A stretch of 64,000 nucleotides of DNA. Origin: Deltaproteobacteria bacterium. GTDB lineage: Bacteria; Desulfobacterota; Desulfomonilia; Desulfomonilales; Desulfomonilaceae. Location of the stretch: assembly GCA_016875095.1 (NCBI GenBank), contig VGSG01000007.1:42555-106554 (forward strand). Direction: 5' to 3'. Of the stretch, positions 56,366 to 64,000 are shown in pieces (position 1 is the first letter of the stretch; each line of letters opens with the position of its first letter). Under the pieces are notes generated by a model. The model did not search any database. It saw only the letters and a program-made list of their open reading frames with translations, and had not been told where the DNA came from. Position numbers and translations under genes: made by a program.

Positions 56366-56422
56366 ATTGGGTCCTAAGCCTTCTCCTCGGGCGGCACATG
56401 GCCGCAAGGCGGGAGAGATGCT

Positions 56423-58006
56423 ATGAAAGTTCTCCTCATTAATACCAACACGAAGAAAGACCTGCTTGCAGCGCCTCCTCTGGGGCTGTGCTATGTGGCG
56501 GAGGCCAGTGAGAAAGACGGGCACGAAGTCCACGTGCTGGACCTCTGCTTTTCCAAGCGCCTGGAGCGAGACCTCAAACGGACAATTGCAGGGTTTTCTC
56601 CTGATGTGATCGGCCTATCGGTCCGGAACATAGACAACGTGAATATGTTGCACCAAGTGCTCTATATTCCCGAAGCAATAGAGATGGCGAACCATATACG
56701 GAGAATCACCGACGCGCCGCTCGTCGTTGGAGGGTCGGGGGCAAGTCTGGTCCCGGAGCAAATTCTGAGACATATGGCCGCGGACTATGTGGTGGTTTCC
56801 GACGGCGAGGAGAGCTTTCCTCGACTCTTGACGTCGCTCGGGAACGGCCGTTCTCCTGATGCCGTTCCCGGCGTGGGAATGATGCGAGACGGACTATTCC
56901 ACCTCACACCGCCCCAAATGGGGCGATTCTCGTGGGGTAACCCTGACTTGGGCCGCTGGCTCGACATGCGGGGCTACCAGAAGATAGGCGGCAGCTACAA
57001 TCTGCAAACCAAGCGAGGATGCGCCCAGAATTGCGTCTACTGCACGTACAATCAGGCCCTTGAAGGGAATCGACTCCGTCTCAGGTCCTCAAAGGATGTG
57101 GTGGATGAAGTAGAGGAGGCTGTTCTCAAGTATCGGCCCCATACTTTCGAGTTCGTCGATTCGGTCTTCAATGAACCCCTGGAACACTCTGTTCGCATCC
57201 TCGAGGAGATCATACGGCGACCCTGGAAAGCCCACTTCACCGCCATGGGCGTGAGTCCCAAGAGCCTTGACTCCGAGTATCTGGATCTCATGTGGCGAGC
57301 GGGATTCCGCTCTTTCATGATCACGCCCGAATCCGCCTCGCCCGCGATGCTCAAGAACTACCAAAAAGGGTTCACGCAGGACGATGTGATGCGAGCAGCG
57401 GAGGCAATCGGTCGGACCGAGTTTGCCGCATGGTGGTTCTTCATGATCGGGGGACCAGGTGAGACTAACAAAACCTTACAGGAATCGCTCGATTTTGCCC
57501 TCACACACCTTCAGAAGAAGGGACGCAGGGTGACCAATGTGGCCCATTTCTTTAGCGGCGTTCGGGTCTATCCACGGACGGTTCTATGGGACGTTGCCGT
57601 TCGCGAGGGTCTTTTCCCGGCCGACGCGGATCCTCTCCAGCCTCTCTGGTATCTTTCTCAAGCTTTGGATCTGGATTTGGCGGTGGAGCAGATGATCGAT
57701 GCGGCTCGCAAGGCGCCGGAAATCTTCCTGGGTTTTGATGAGCGAATCCTGGTCTTTTCAAGAGCAGCGGCTCTATTCTTCGAGTACTTCCGTTTTCGCA
57801 GGCCGTACTGGCGCTATTTCCGAGCGGCCAACCAATTTGGTCTTAAATCCGGTCTCAGGTTCATGTTCAAGCCTCACGATGTTGCCGACCTCTTGAGGCA
57901 GGCCCTTGTAAGACAGGGGTTACCGCAGAACCTCGCCCACGGGAAAGTCGTGGCCGCGTCACACGCGCGAGTCGAGTCTTCTCGCGTGACCGGCGGCATT
58001 CGGTAG
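56423..58006 (+). CDS. B12-binding-type radical SAM enzyme
   Basis: 527 residues. The N-terminal Rossmann-type cobalamin domain (MKVLLINTNTKKDLLAAPPL, VIGLSVRNIDN, LVVGGSGASLVPEQIL) lacks an obvious DxHxxG, as is usual in this class. The radical SAM core has the 4Fe-4S motif KRGCAQNCVYCTYNQA (CxxxCxxC), FEFVDSVFNEP, SFMITPESASPAMLKNYQKG and FFMIGGPGETNKTL. Relatives modify or methylate lipids, tetrapyrroles and natural products. It is 57 nt after the PPTase gene, so it probably tailors the product of the megasynthase (inference). The C-terminal third is specific and unrecognised. Confidence 0.87.
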   Translation: MKVLLINTNTKKDLLAAPPLGLCYVAEASEKDGHEVHVLDLCFSKRLERDLKRTIAGFSPDVIGLSVRNIDNVNMLHQVLYIPEAIEMANHIRRITDAPLVVGGSGASLVPEQILRHMAADYVVVSDGEESFPRLLTSLGNGRSPDAVPGVGMMRDGLFHLTPPQMGRFSWGNPDLGRWLDMRGYQKIGGSYNLQTKRGCAQNCVYCTYNQALEGNRLRLRSSKDVVDEVEEAVLKYRPHTFEFVDSVFNEPLEHSVRILEEIIRRPWKAHFTAMGVSPKSLDSEYLDLMWRAGFRSFMITPESASPAMLKNYQKGFTQDDVMRAAEAIGRTEFAAWWFFMIGGPGETNKTLQESLDFALTHLQKKGRRVTNVAHFFSGVRVYPRTVLWDVAVREGLFPADADPLQPLWYLSQALDLDLAVEQMIDAARKAPEIFLGFDERILVFSRAAALFFEYFRFRRPYWRYFRAANQFGLKSGLRFMFKPHDVADLLRQALVRQGLPQNLAHGKVVAASHARVESSRVTGGIR

Positions 58007-58093
58007 ACTTGACGAAGACCATCGTGGTTTATCGGCAACCAGGTCTTGCTCGGCGCCCCCCGGAGGGTGAAAAGCACTAGGTTAAGAAGTTTC

Positions 58094-58122
58094 TTGCATT
58101 TTTCTTGCACGACTGTTATAAA
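58094..58122 (+). promoter_or_regulatory. sigma-70 promoter of the IHF-like gene
   Basis: TTGCAT (58094-58099) and TATAAA (58117-58122) are exactly 17 nt apart, 47 nt before the ATG. Confidence 0.65.
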
Positions 58123-58169
58123 ACAACGCTGCCGTGAAATTTGAATTCGAGTTGCGTGGGAGGGAATAC

Positions 58170-58463
58170 ATGACGCTCACCAAAGCCGATATCGCCAAGA
58201 AAATCGCTGATGACTGCGGTTTTATGAAGGGTGAGGCGACCGAGATCGTTGAGAAGCTGCTCGATATAATTAAGCAGAGATTGATAGCGGGAGAAGATGT
58301 GATGATATCCGGCTTCGGCAAGTGGACGGTCAAGTCCAAGCACTCCCGCAGAGGTCGTAATCCGCAGACGGGTGAAGAACTGATCCTCGACGCCAGAAAG
58401 GTAGTTACCTGGAAGTACTCTCCCGTACTCAAGAAAGCGGTGAACAGCTCGCTGTCCAAGTAG
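58170..58463 (+). CDS. ihfA: HU/IHF-family DNA-bending protein (IHF alpha-like)
   Basis: 97 residues. It begins MTLTKADIAKKIADDCGFMK and carries the family DNA-arm core GEDVMISGFGKWTVKSKHSR with RRGRNPQTGEEL. The product bends DNA as a dimer and assists sigma-54 promoters and recombination. The GGGAGGG before ATG 58170 sets the start; the open frame upstream to 58134 is excluded. The alpha versus beta assignment is by eye. Confidence 0.9.
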   Translation: MTLTKADIAKKIADDCGFMKGEATEIVEKLLDIIKQRLIAGEDVMISGFGKWTVKSKHSRRGRNPQTGEELILDARKVVTWKYSPVLKKAVNSSLSK

Positions 58464-58694
58464 TCCCGGCCATTGCCGCGCCCGTGCGCAGGATGGGCAA
58501 CAGCGGGGAAAACCTCGTGATCCTGGGCCGGGCAGGTCTTACCACATGGGAAGAGAACTCGTGCGACGCGGCGAGAGGAATTCTCAGCGCTTGGAAAAGC
58601 GCACGCGACACCCCGGACGCTCGATGGAAGGATCTGGCTGAGGCTCGCTCTCAAAGCTTCAAGCCTCTTCCTCCGATCACCAGACAACAGCATC

Positions 58695-59231
58695 ATGTCG
58701 GACAATAGCTCACCAGAGCGCGGACGAGTTCCGCAAGCATTTCTTTCCGACTTCCGGTCCGCTATGGCTGACCAGGAACTTCGGGAAAAATATGAGCTTT
58801 CTCCGCGCGCCTTTCTCAGCCTGATCAAAGCCCTACTGGACCGGAAGGTGATCTCGCCGCGAGACCTGGAATGGCGAAAAGAGATTTCGGTTCAGAGAGA
58901 CCAGGCCAAGGAAGCGGCGTTTCTTGCGAATTTGTATATCTGTCCGCACTGCGGGCATCCGAGTCCTCTGCCTTTCGCGAAGTGCCCCGCCTGCGATAGC
59001 GACGTGAGAGACACCCTGGGGGCCCAAGGCATCCTGACCGACGAAACCGAGGTGACCGAGGGACACGCCTATGTGCAGGACGTTGGAGTGGAGGTGATTG
59101 AACAGATTGACGAGACCCCGCGGGAACGAGAACGCCCGGAGATCCGCGCAGACGGACAACCGCCGAAAGGCACGCCCTCCGCAGTCAGCACGATCCGCTC
59201 CCTTTTCTCACGCAAAAATCAGGAAGACTGA
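58695..59231 (+). CDS. zinc-ribbon protein sharing an N-terminal module with the ankyrin protein
   Basis: 178 residues. Residues ~14-60 (FLSDFRSAMADQELREKYEL, AFLSLIKALLDRKVISPRDL) match the N-terminal module of the protein at 35585. A zinc ribbon follows (ICPHCGHPS, then KCPACDSD), then an acidic, low-complexity tail ending RSLFSRKNQED. No membrane helix. It probably acts as a small regulatory or adaptor protein; no function is known. It is followed 15 nt later by the MATE gene, so co-transcription is likely. Confidence 0.7.
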   Translation: MSDNSSPERGRVPQAFLSDFRSAMADQELREKYELSPRAFLSLIKALLDRKVISPRDLEWRKEISVQRDQAKEAAFLANLYICPHCGHPSPLPFAKCPACDSDVRDTLGAQGILTDETEVTEGHAYVQDVGVEVIEQIDETPRERERPEIRADGQPPKGTPSAVSTIRSLFSRKNQED

Positions 59232-59246
59232 ACCACGAACTCCCCT

Positions 59247-60698
59247 GTGAAAGCATTTGAAACGGAAAAATCACCCAAACGCCGCGCCGCGTTCGGATTG
59301 GGGAACTCGGATACTGCGCGGCCGCGCTATTTCCGGGACGAGCCCGGTGGGCGCCGTGAAGTGATAAAGATAGCCGGCCCACTGATTCTTGCCACCGGTT
59401 CGTTGACGCTCACGCTTTTCGTGGACCGCCTTTTCCTCGCGTGGCACAGCGAGGCTGCGGTTGCCGCGGCAAGCCCGGCCGGAATTACCTATTTCACCCT
59501 CTGTTCGCTCTTTATGGGGACTGCCCAGTACGTGAACTCGATTGTGGCCCAGTTCCACGGCGCCGGCGATCGGCCTGCGTGCGCGCGGGCCGTATGGCAA
59601 GGGGTGTTCTTTGCGGCTATGTCTGCGCCGTTCATTTTGGCGTGCATTCCGGTGGGCTGGTGGATCTTTACCTGGAGCGCGCATGGTGAGAAACTCATTG
59701 AGCTTGAACAGGACTATTACACCATGCTCATGCTGGGAGGGCTCTTCTTACCGATGAACGCGGCCCTCTCGTCCTTCTTTTCCGGCAGAGGAAAGACGTG
59801 GACCATTCTCTGGGGGAACGCGCTGGCAAACGGCGTGAACATGGTCCTGGCTTACGTGCTCATCTTCGGGAAGCTGGGATTTCCGGAGCTGGGCATCCGA
59901 GGCGCGGGGATCGCCACCGCCGTCAGCCAAGTATGCCCCGTCTTGTACTGGGGCTATCTTTTCCTTGCGCCTCGCCACCAAGAAGCGTACGAGACCCGTC
60001 GTCAGTTTCGGTGGGACCGGGGGTTGTTTCAGCTCATCATTCGGTACGGCCTTCCCGCTGGATTGCAGCTCTTCTTGGATGTAGCCGCTTTTGCCCTCTT
60101 CGTCCTATTGGTGGGAAGGCTGGGAGAGCGAGACCTCGCGGTGAGCAACATCGTGGTGAGCATAGAAATGCTCTCCTTTCTTCCTATGTGGGGCATGTCC
60201 ATCGCCACCGCCACCATGGTGGGTCAGTACGTCGGCGCAGACAAATTGCAGCTTGCCGAAAAGAGCGTTCGGTCGGCCCTGACCCTGGCGTTGGCGTACA
60301 TGGGTGTAATGGCGTTGTGCTTTCTCCTTTTCCCCGCGGTGTTCTTGGAACTCTTCAGATCCGGGGCGCATTCGGAGGAAGGCTTCCAAGAGATCGTGAC
60401 CAAAGGCGCGGTCATTCTGAGGCTCGTAGCAGTCTATAGCCTGTTCGATACTCTGTTCATCATCTATTCGGGAGCCCTCAAGGGCGCGGGGGACACACGG
60501 TTTGCGATGTGGGCCCAAGTGCTGCTCGCGTGGTTCGTCTTTGTCCCGCCTGTCTACGCGCTGATTCATTACTTCGATGCGAGCTTGACCACCGCCTGGA
60601 CGTGGAGCGTGGTCTACGTGATCCTTCTGGGGCTGGTCTTCCGTACCAGATATCGGACAGGGCTCTGGAAGCAGATTCGGATGCTCAATCACGCGTGA
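59247..60698 (+). CDS. MATE-family efflux transporter
   Basis: 483 residues with about 12 hydrophobic helices in two homologous halves: IAGPLILATGSLTLTLFVDR starts the first, and GLPAGLQLFLDVAAFALFVL the second. AVAAASPAG and a matching FLPMWGMSIATATMVGQYVG region are typical of the NorM/DinF class, which exports cationic or polar compounds with Na+ or H+. GTG start at 59247. It might export the product of the upstream megasynthase locus, though the IHF gene and its promoter lie between. Confidence 0.88.
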   Translation: MKAFETEKSPKRRAAFGLGNSDTARPRYFRDEPGGRREVIKIAGPLILATGSLTLTLFVDRLFLAWHSEAAVAAASPAGITYFTLCSLFMGTAQYVNSIVAQFHGAGDRPACARAVWQGVFFAAMSAPFILACIPVGWWIFTWSAHGEKLIELEQDYYTMLMLGGLFLPMNAALSSFFSGRGKTWTILWGNALANGVNMVLAYVLIFGKLGFPELGIRGAGIATAVSQVCPVLYWGYLFLAPRHQEAYETRRQFRWDRGLFQLIIRYGLPAGLQLFLDVAAFALFVLLVGRLGERDLAVSNIVVSIEMLSFLPMWGMSIATATMVGQYVGADKLQLAEKSVRSALTLALAYMGVMALCFLLFPAVFLELFRSGAHSEEGFQEIVTKGAVILRLVAVYSLFDTLFIIYSGALKGAGDTRFAMWAQVLLAWFVFVPPVYALIHYFDASLTTAWTWSVVYVILLGLVFRTRYRTGLWKQIRMLNHA

Positions 60699-60732
60699 TG
60701 GCCTGAATCTCGGGAGCGCGGCCTCGGTAGAT

Positions 60733-60792
60733 GAGGAGTTCTTGGGGAGGGGTCTGCGAAAGGCGGCCCTTTTCGCAAGAAGGGCCCCCCCG
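60733..60792. repeat. GGGCCC-hairpin dispersed repeat, copy 2
   Basis: AGGAGTTCTTGGGGAGGGG is followed by GGCGGCCCTT and the hairpin return AAGGGCCCCCC. It lies between the convergent MATE and selD genes and may terminate both. Confidence 0.65.
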
Positions 60793-60830
60793 CGTGCTCT
60801 TCCAGACGCTCGCAGGCTTTGCGGTCGCTC

Positions 60831-61880
60831 TTACTCTATTTCAACCAAGCCTTGCGGGTGGGTTTCCGTGACTTCGCCGACTTCCGCCGCGATCTCCACT
60901 CCTTCTTCCTGGAGCGTGTCTCTCAGTTCTTGGGACCGAGCCGATGGAATTCCCAGTATGAGCCCTCCGGAAGTCTGCGGGTCAAACATCACATCGATCA
61001 TTTCCGGCGAAAGCGTTCTCTCGAAGGAAATCCACGTGGAAAAGAATTTTCGGTTTGAGTGGGCCCCGCCGGGGACCAGCCCTGTCGACGCCGCATCCAG
61101 CGCGCCCTCAAGCAGCGGAACCGCGGCCGAATTCAGCCTGAGCCGGCAATGGGACGCTCGGGCCATTTCCACAAGGTGACCCCCGAGGCCGAATCCGGTC
61201 ACATCCGTGCAACACCTTACCCCGAAACGAACGGCCACCTCTGAGGCTCGCCGGTTCAAGGCGCACATGGATCGAACCATCGCGTCGATTGCAAGCGGGC
61301 CGGCTAAAGACGCCTTGAGCGCTGTGGCGATCAGGCCCGTCCCCACCGCCTTGGTCAAGATGAGGCGGTCACCGGGTTGCAGGCTGGAGTTCCTCATAAC
61401 CTGGTCCGGATCAACCAGCCCGGCCACGGCCAGCCCATACTTGGGCTCCGCATCCTCCACGCTGTGCCCGCCCACCAGGGCCACGTTCGCCTCTGTGAGC
61501 GTTTCCAAGCCACCGGCGAGGATCTCACGGAGCGGCTCCAATCCCAGCTTGCTCACCGGGAAGCAGACCACGTTCATCGCGGTCACAGGCCGGCCGCCCA
61601 TGGCGTAAACATCGCTCAGCGCGTTGGCCGCGGCAGCCCTGCCGAAAATCCGCGGATCGTCTACAATAGGTGTAAAGAAGTCTATGGTCTGAATGAGCGC
61701 GGCGCCATCGTCCAGGAGGTACACTCCGGCGTCTTCTGATCCACGAATCCCGGCAAGGACTCGCGGATTGTCCGGAATCGCCAAGCCGCACAGCGCTTGA
61801 TCCAGGTCCCCCGGACCCACCTTTGCGGCTCAACCGGCCGTCTTGGAGAAGCTCGTGAGCCTTATCTTTTCGGGCGCCAT
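60831..61880 (-). CDS. selD: selenide, water dikinase with TGA-encoded selenocysteine
   Basis: 349 residues. It makes selenophosphate from selenide and ATP, the selenium donor for selenocysteine. Translation from ATG 61880 gives MAPEKIRLTSFSKTAG, then TGA (codon 17, 61832-61830), then AAKVGPGDLDQAL. Position 17 is the catalytic Cys/Sec position of the family, followed by the ATP-binding Lys. DAGVYLLDDGAALIQTIDFF, GGHSVEDAEPKYGLAVAG and FDPQTSGGLILG complete the enzyme. A SECIS-like hairpin follows the TGA. A naive caller would start downstream at 61820 and lose the active site. Confidence 0.95.
61804..61832 (-). promoter_or_regulatory. SECIS-like element of selD (TGA plus hairpin)
   Basis: After the TGA and exactly 11 nt, GGGTCC (61818-61813) pairs with GGACCT (61809-61804) around GGG. 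The spacing equals that in the fdhF gene of this window. The loop differs from the E. coli GGTCT type. Confidence 0.7.
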
Positions 61881-62202
61881 ACGTTATCCCTTCCTCGGTT
61901 TTCTCATCCCACCGACAGTCACTCGCGCCGCTCACCCGGAGGCGGTCATTGCCGCGACCTATCGGCTACATCGACTTTATCTATATTATGGTTTCCAGGG
62001 ATTATGTCAACTGGGATAGTCTGCTTGTCGGCTAGCCCGCTGCGGAGAGGCGCAAGAACCGGCAAGAGTCCACCGCCGTCCGCTCGCACCACAACACGCG
62101 GCAAGGATGACTCCTTTGTTCGGACAGGCAGCAATTGTGCGCCGCATTGATTATAAGTTGACCCGCCGTATTATCTCACCTCGGGTAGAAATCGTCGGAA
62201 TA

Positions 62203-62262
62203 CAGGAGTTTTTTGGGAGGGGTCCGGAGAGGCCCTTTTTTCAAAAGGGCCTCCCCGGCCAC
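62203..62262. repeat. GGGCCC-hairpin dispersed repeat, copy 3
   Basis: AGGAGTTTTTTGGGAGGGG, then GAGGCCCTTTTTT and the return AAAAGGGCCTCCCCGGC. It lies just downstream of the L,D-transpeptidase gene (on the minus strand), a position suited to a terminator. Confidence 0.65.
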
Positions 62263-62294
62263 TTCTTCAAAAGCTCATGGTTCTACGACCGCTT

Positions 62295-63392
62295 TTAGTT
62301 GACTATCGTGAGGCGCACGGGCGCCAGGAGGGTGACATAGGTCCCATTTTCGCCGCTGCGTCGGCCGGCGATACCGATGTGCGCCTTGATCAACGCCGCT
62401 ACCGTCCGAGCATCTTCCGGGAGCATGCGGACGCACCCGTGGGACTGATTTCCTCCGATGCTTCTGGGCGCGTTGGTGCCGTGGAAGCGGTATCCGTAGT
62501 CGTCCAGCCGCATCTTGCCTTCCACGAAGTCTTCCGACACAGTCTCAGGCTTCTTGACGCGGGCCGCTCGCTCGGGCCTCTTCTTTAGAAGAGGGGCCAT
62601 TGTCCCGCCGTACACGGAGCGGCTCGGCCTCTGACCCGCAGCCCACGCGCGATTGGGAGGCGGAATCCAAAGAGGTGAATCATCATAGATGTGGGTAACA
62701 TAATAGACGCCCTTGGGAGTAGGGAATCCGGAGGATCCTAATCCTACCCTGGTCTCGAAGAGGACGTCCCTTCGACCCGGAGCGCCGTGGCCGATCACCT
62801 TAAGCCGGTGCTTGGAATGGCTCACCTCTATTTCCACGAGTTCATACCCGCTCTTGGACGATGGAGAGAGCCCGGCCGCGGAACGGCCCCCATCCTCGCG
62901 CAACGAGCCATCTCTGGCGCGGGAGCGCGGGATGAGACGCCTATTGCTGGGGCCGGCTTCTCTCACGCTGTACAGACCGGTGGGTAGCCCGCCGGGAGAG
63001 CGAAATATCGGGAAAGCAAGACGAAGCCAATCTCCCGCATTGCGAAGGACCGCGTCCGATTCTTCCTGTATGCCTGTTGAAATGCCCGGCGAGTTTGCTA
63101 GAGCAAGCGGCGCCTCCCAGAGCGACTCCGCAGCTCCGGGAAACCACTGGAACTCGTCCGCCGGAGACTTGTTAAGAGCGGCCACCAGCGGAAGAAGAAC
63201 GGCTCTCTCTGTGGTGACCGGACCCGAGGACCGTTCGGGCCGAGACGATTTGGCGGCCGCGCCCTTAGCAGAGCGTTGTTTCTTGATGACAGCCTGTTTG
63301 GAAGAAGCCGATTCTTCAGCGAAGAGGGGGTCTCCCGACACAAGCGCTGACATACAAACCATACCCAAATACAGGCACAACCATCGAAACAT
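62295..63392 (-). CDS. L,D-transpeptidase (YkuD domain)
   Basis: 365 residues. A signal peptide (MFRWLCLYLGMVCMSALVSG, cleavage near FA-EE) leads to a long basic, Ser/Arg-rich linker. A C-terminal YkuD domain (~190-360) has the catalytic signature FHGTNAPRSIGGNQSHGCVR, with the nucleophilic Cys in SHGCVRM. It cross-links peptidoglycan 3-3 or anchors proteins in the periplasm. The wide gap between VGLGSSGFPTPKGVYYVTHI and the signature is normal for the family. Confidence 0.9.
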   Translation of the reverse strand: MFRWLCLYLGMVCMSALVSGDPLFAEESASSKQAVIKKQRSAKGAAAKSSRPERSSGPVTTERAVLLPLVAALNKSPADEFQWFPGAAESLWEAPLALANSPGISTGIQEESDAVLRNAGDWLRLAFPIFRSPGGLPTGLYSVREAGPSNRRLIPRSRARDGSLREDGGRSAAGLSPSSKSGYELVEIEVSHSKHRLKVIGHGAPGRRDVLFETRVGLGSSGFPTPKGVYYVTHIYDDSPLWIPPPNRAWAAGQRPSRSVYGGTMAPLLKKRPERAARVKKPETVSEDFVEGKMRLDDYGYRFHGTNAPRSIGGNQSHGCVRMLPEDARTVAALIKAHIGIAGRRSGENGTYVTLLAPVRLTIVN

Positions 63393-63500
63393 GACTGTAT
63401 CTTCTTATTTCCAAGCTCATCATAAGAGGATATTTAAAATATTTTACATTATTTCAAGGCCGAAAATCAACGAAAAATCCCCTTCTCCGCTTGACTGGTT

Positions 63501-63549
63501 TGTAGAAGACCACTGTAGAACACTGTAGAACACCATTGTAGAACACCAT
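63501..63549 (+). repeat. short direct repeat, TGTAGAACACCAT units
   Basis: TGTAGAA starts at 63501, 63514, 63524 and 63537. The last two units are perfect 13-mers, the second is cut to 10 nt and the first has two changes. Confidence 0.75.
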
Positions 63550-63745
63550 CCAAAACCGGACAACGGACCGCGCAAAACCGGACCATGGCCCGAACCAGCG
63601 CGGGAATCCGCACGATAGACGAGCGAGTGTCGGGAAAGCGTGCGCCAGGTTTCCCACGCCGGATTCGTGTTCCCGTTTTCACGACAATGACGCTCTTCGC
63701 AGGGATGACGGAATGCGCCCAGGGCAAATCAAGATAGGAATTTCA

Positions 63746-63808
63746 GCGCCGGGCAAAACAAATGCGTCTGGGACATGATTCCCAGAGGCCAAGGATCTTT
63801 CCCGGCGC
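63746..63808. repeat. nested palindrome
   Basis: An outer stem GCGCCGGG/CCCGGCGC (63746-63753, 63801-63808) encloses an inner stem TCTGGGA/TCCCAGA (63767-63773, 63780-63786). It lies upstream of the promoter-like pair near 63848. Confidence 0.55.
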
Positions 63809-63953
63809 CGAGAATCGCCCACATTGGTGGGATAGAGAGTGTTCTTATTGACGAATTTGCCCGGTTCCGTGAGATAATGGGGCCTACAGTTTCAATCGCC
63901 TTACTTTAACAACTTATCTGTTTGCCACCCAGCCCATACGAGGCGCCGAGCCG

Positions 63954-64000
63954 ATGTCAAAAGCTCCAACTCAACGCAAATACGAAGCGGTTGTGCCAGG
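63954..64000 (+). CDS. start of an unidentified gene (3' end outside window)
   Basis: ATG at 63954 opens MSKAPTQRKYEAVVP and runs off the window. GAGG lies 10 nt upstream and a weak promoter is at 63848-63878. Only 15 residues are visible, too few to name it. Confidence 0.45.
   Translation, partial: MSKAPTQRKYEAVVP

Larger units (their letters stand above)
63393..63953. other. intergenic region with short repeats and a nested palindrome
   Basis: No gene is seen in this 561-base gap. It holds an AT-rich stretch (63400-63470), a short direct repeat (63501-63549), repeat debris (63600-63720), a nested palindrome (63746-63808) and a promoter-like pair TTGACG (63848-63853) / GATAAT (63873-63878) with a long 19-nt spacer. 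Confidence 0.5.

Noticed and set aside
60831..61820. selD starting at 61820
   Set aside because: This start would lose the ATP-binding and catalytic N-terminus. The frame continues upstream through a TGA to an ATG with full homology.
63501..63549. CRISPR-like array
   Set aside because: The units are 10-13 nt with no spacers and no cas genes nearby.

Overview
This 64 kb window reads as chromosomal DNA of a strictly anaerobic member of the Desulfobacterota (former Deltaproteobacteria), possibly Desulfomonile-like. The lineage is an inference from the overall protein character, the selenocysteine-dependent formate dehydrogenase, the four-subunit 2-oxoacid:ferredoxin oxidoreductase, the sigma-54 regulation and the dispersed palindromic repeats. 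No rRNA, no convincing tRNA and no CRISPR array was seen. Nearly all the DNA is coding, on both strands.

Left part (1-15980). A minus-strand housekeeping operon runs rpsB-tsf-pyrH-frr-uppS-cdsA-dxr. Next come a repeat-rich gap with a likely 28-residue membrane protein gene, a formate dehydrogenase gene read through an in-frame TGA (selenocysteine), a secreted SH3-domain protein, glucokinase, a Tat-exported molybdopterin protein and a porCDAB operon. An IS66-type element with a frameshifted transposase sits directly upstream of porC.

Middle (17700-42700). A long minus-strand operon (SDR, livKHMGF, SDR, acyl-CoA synthetase) looks like an uptake-and-activation unit for an organic acid. It starts at a well-formed sigma-54 promoter beside a divergent PAS/AAA+/Fis activator. 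After it come mtnA-pncB (translationally coupled), grpE-dnaK behind a heat-shock-like promoter, a zinc-ribbon/ankyrin membrane protein, a receiver-GGDEF protein, ahcY and metK.

Right part (41033-64000). Two tandem caspase-like/PEGA proteins come from a local duplication that also copied the last ~24 codons of the convergent reductase gene, leaving a fossil between them. Then follows the most distinctive locus: a thioester-reductase-like gene divergent from a 2682-residue megasynthase (NPD-like, NPD, KS, AT, ACP, pseudo-KR, KR, DH), with a Sfp-type phosphopantetheinyl transferase and a B12-type radical SAM protein downstream. Together they resemble a PUFA-synthase/heterocyst-glycolipid-type secondary lipid pathway. 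An IHF-like protein, a second zinc-ribbon protein, a MATE transporter, selD (itself with a TGA at codon 17) and an L,D-transpeptidase complete the window. selD and the formate dehydrogenase gene tie the two ends together: both show a hairpin starting exactly 11 nt after the TGA, the geometry expected of bacterial SECIS elements.
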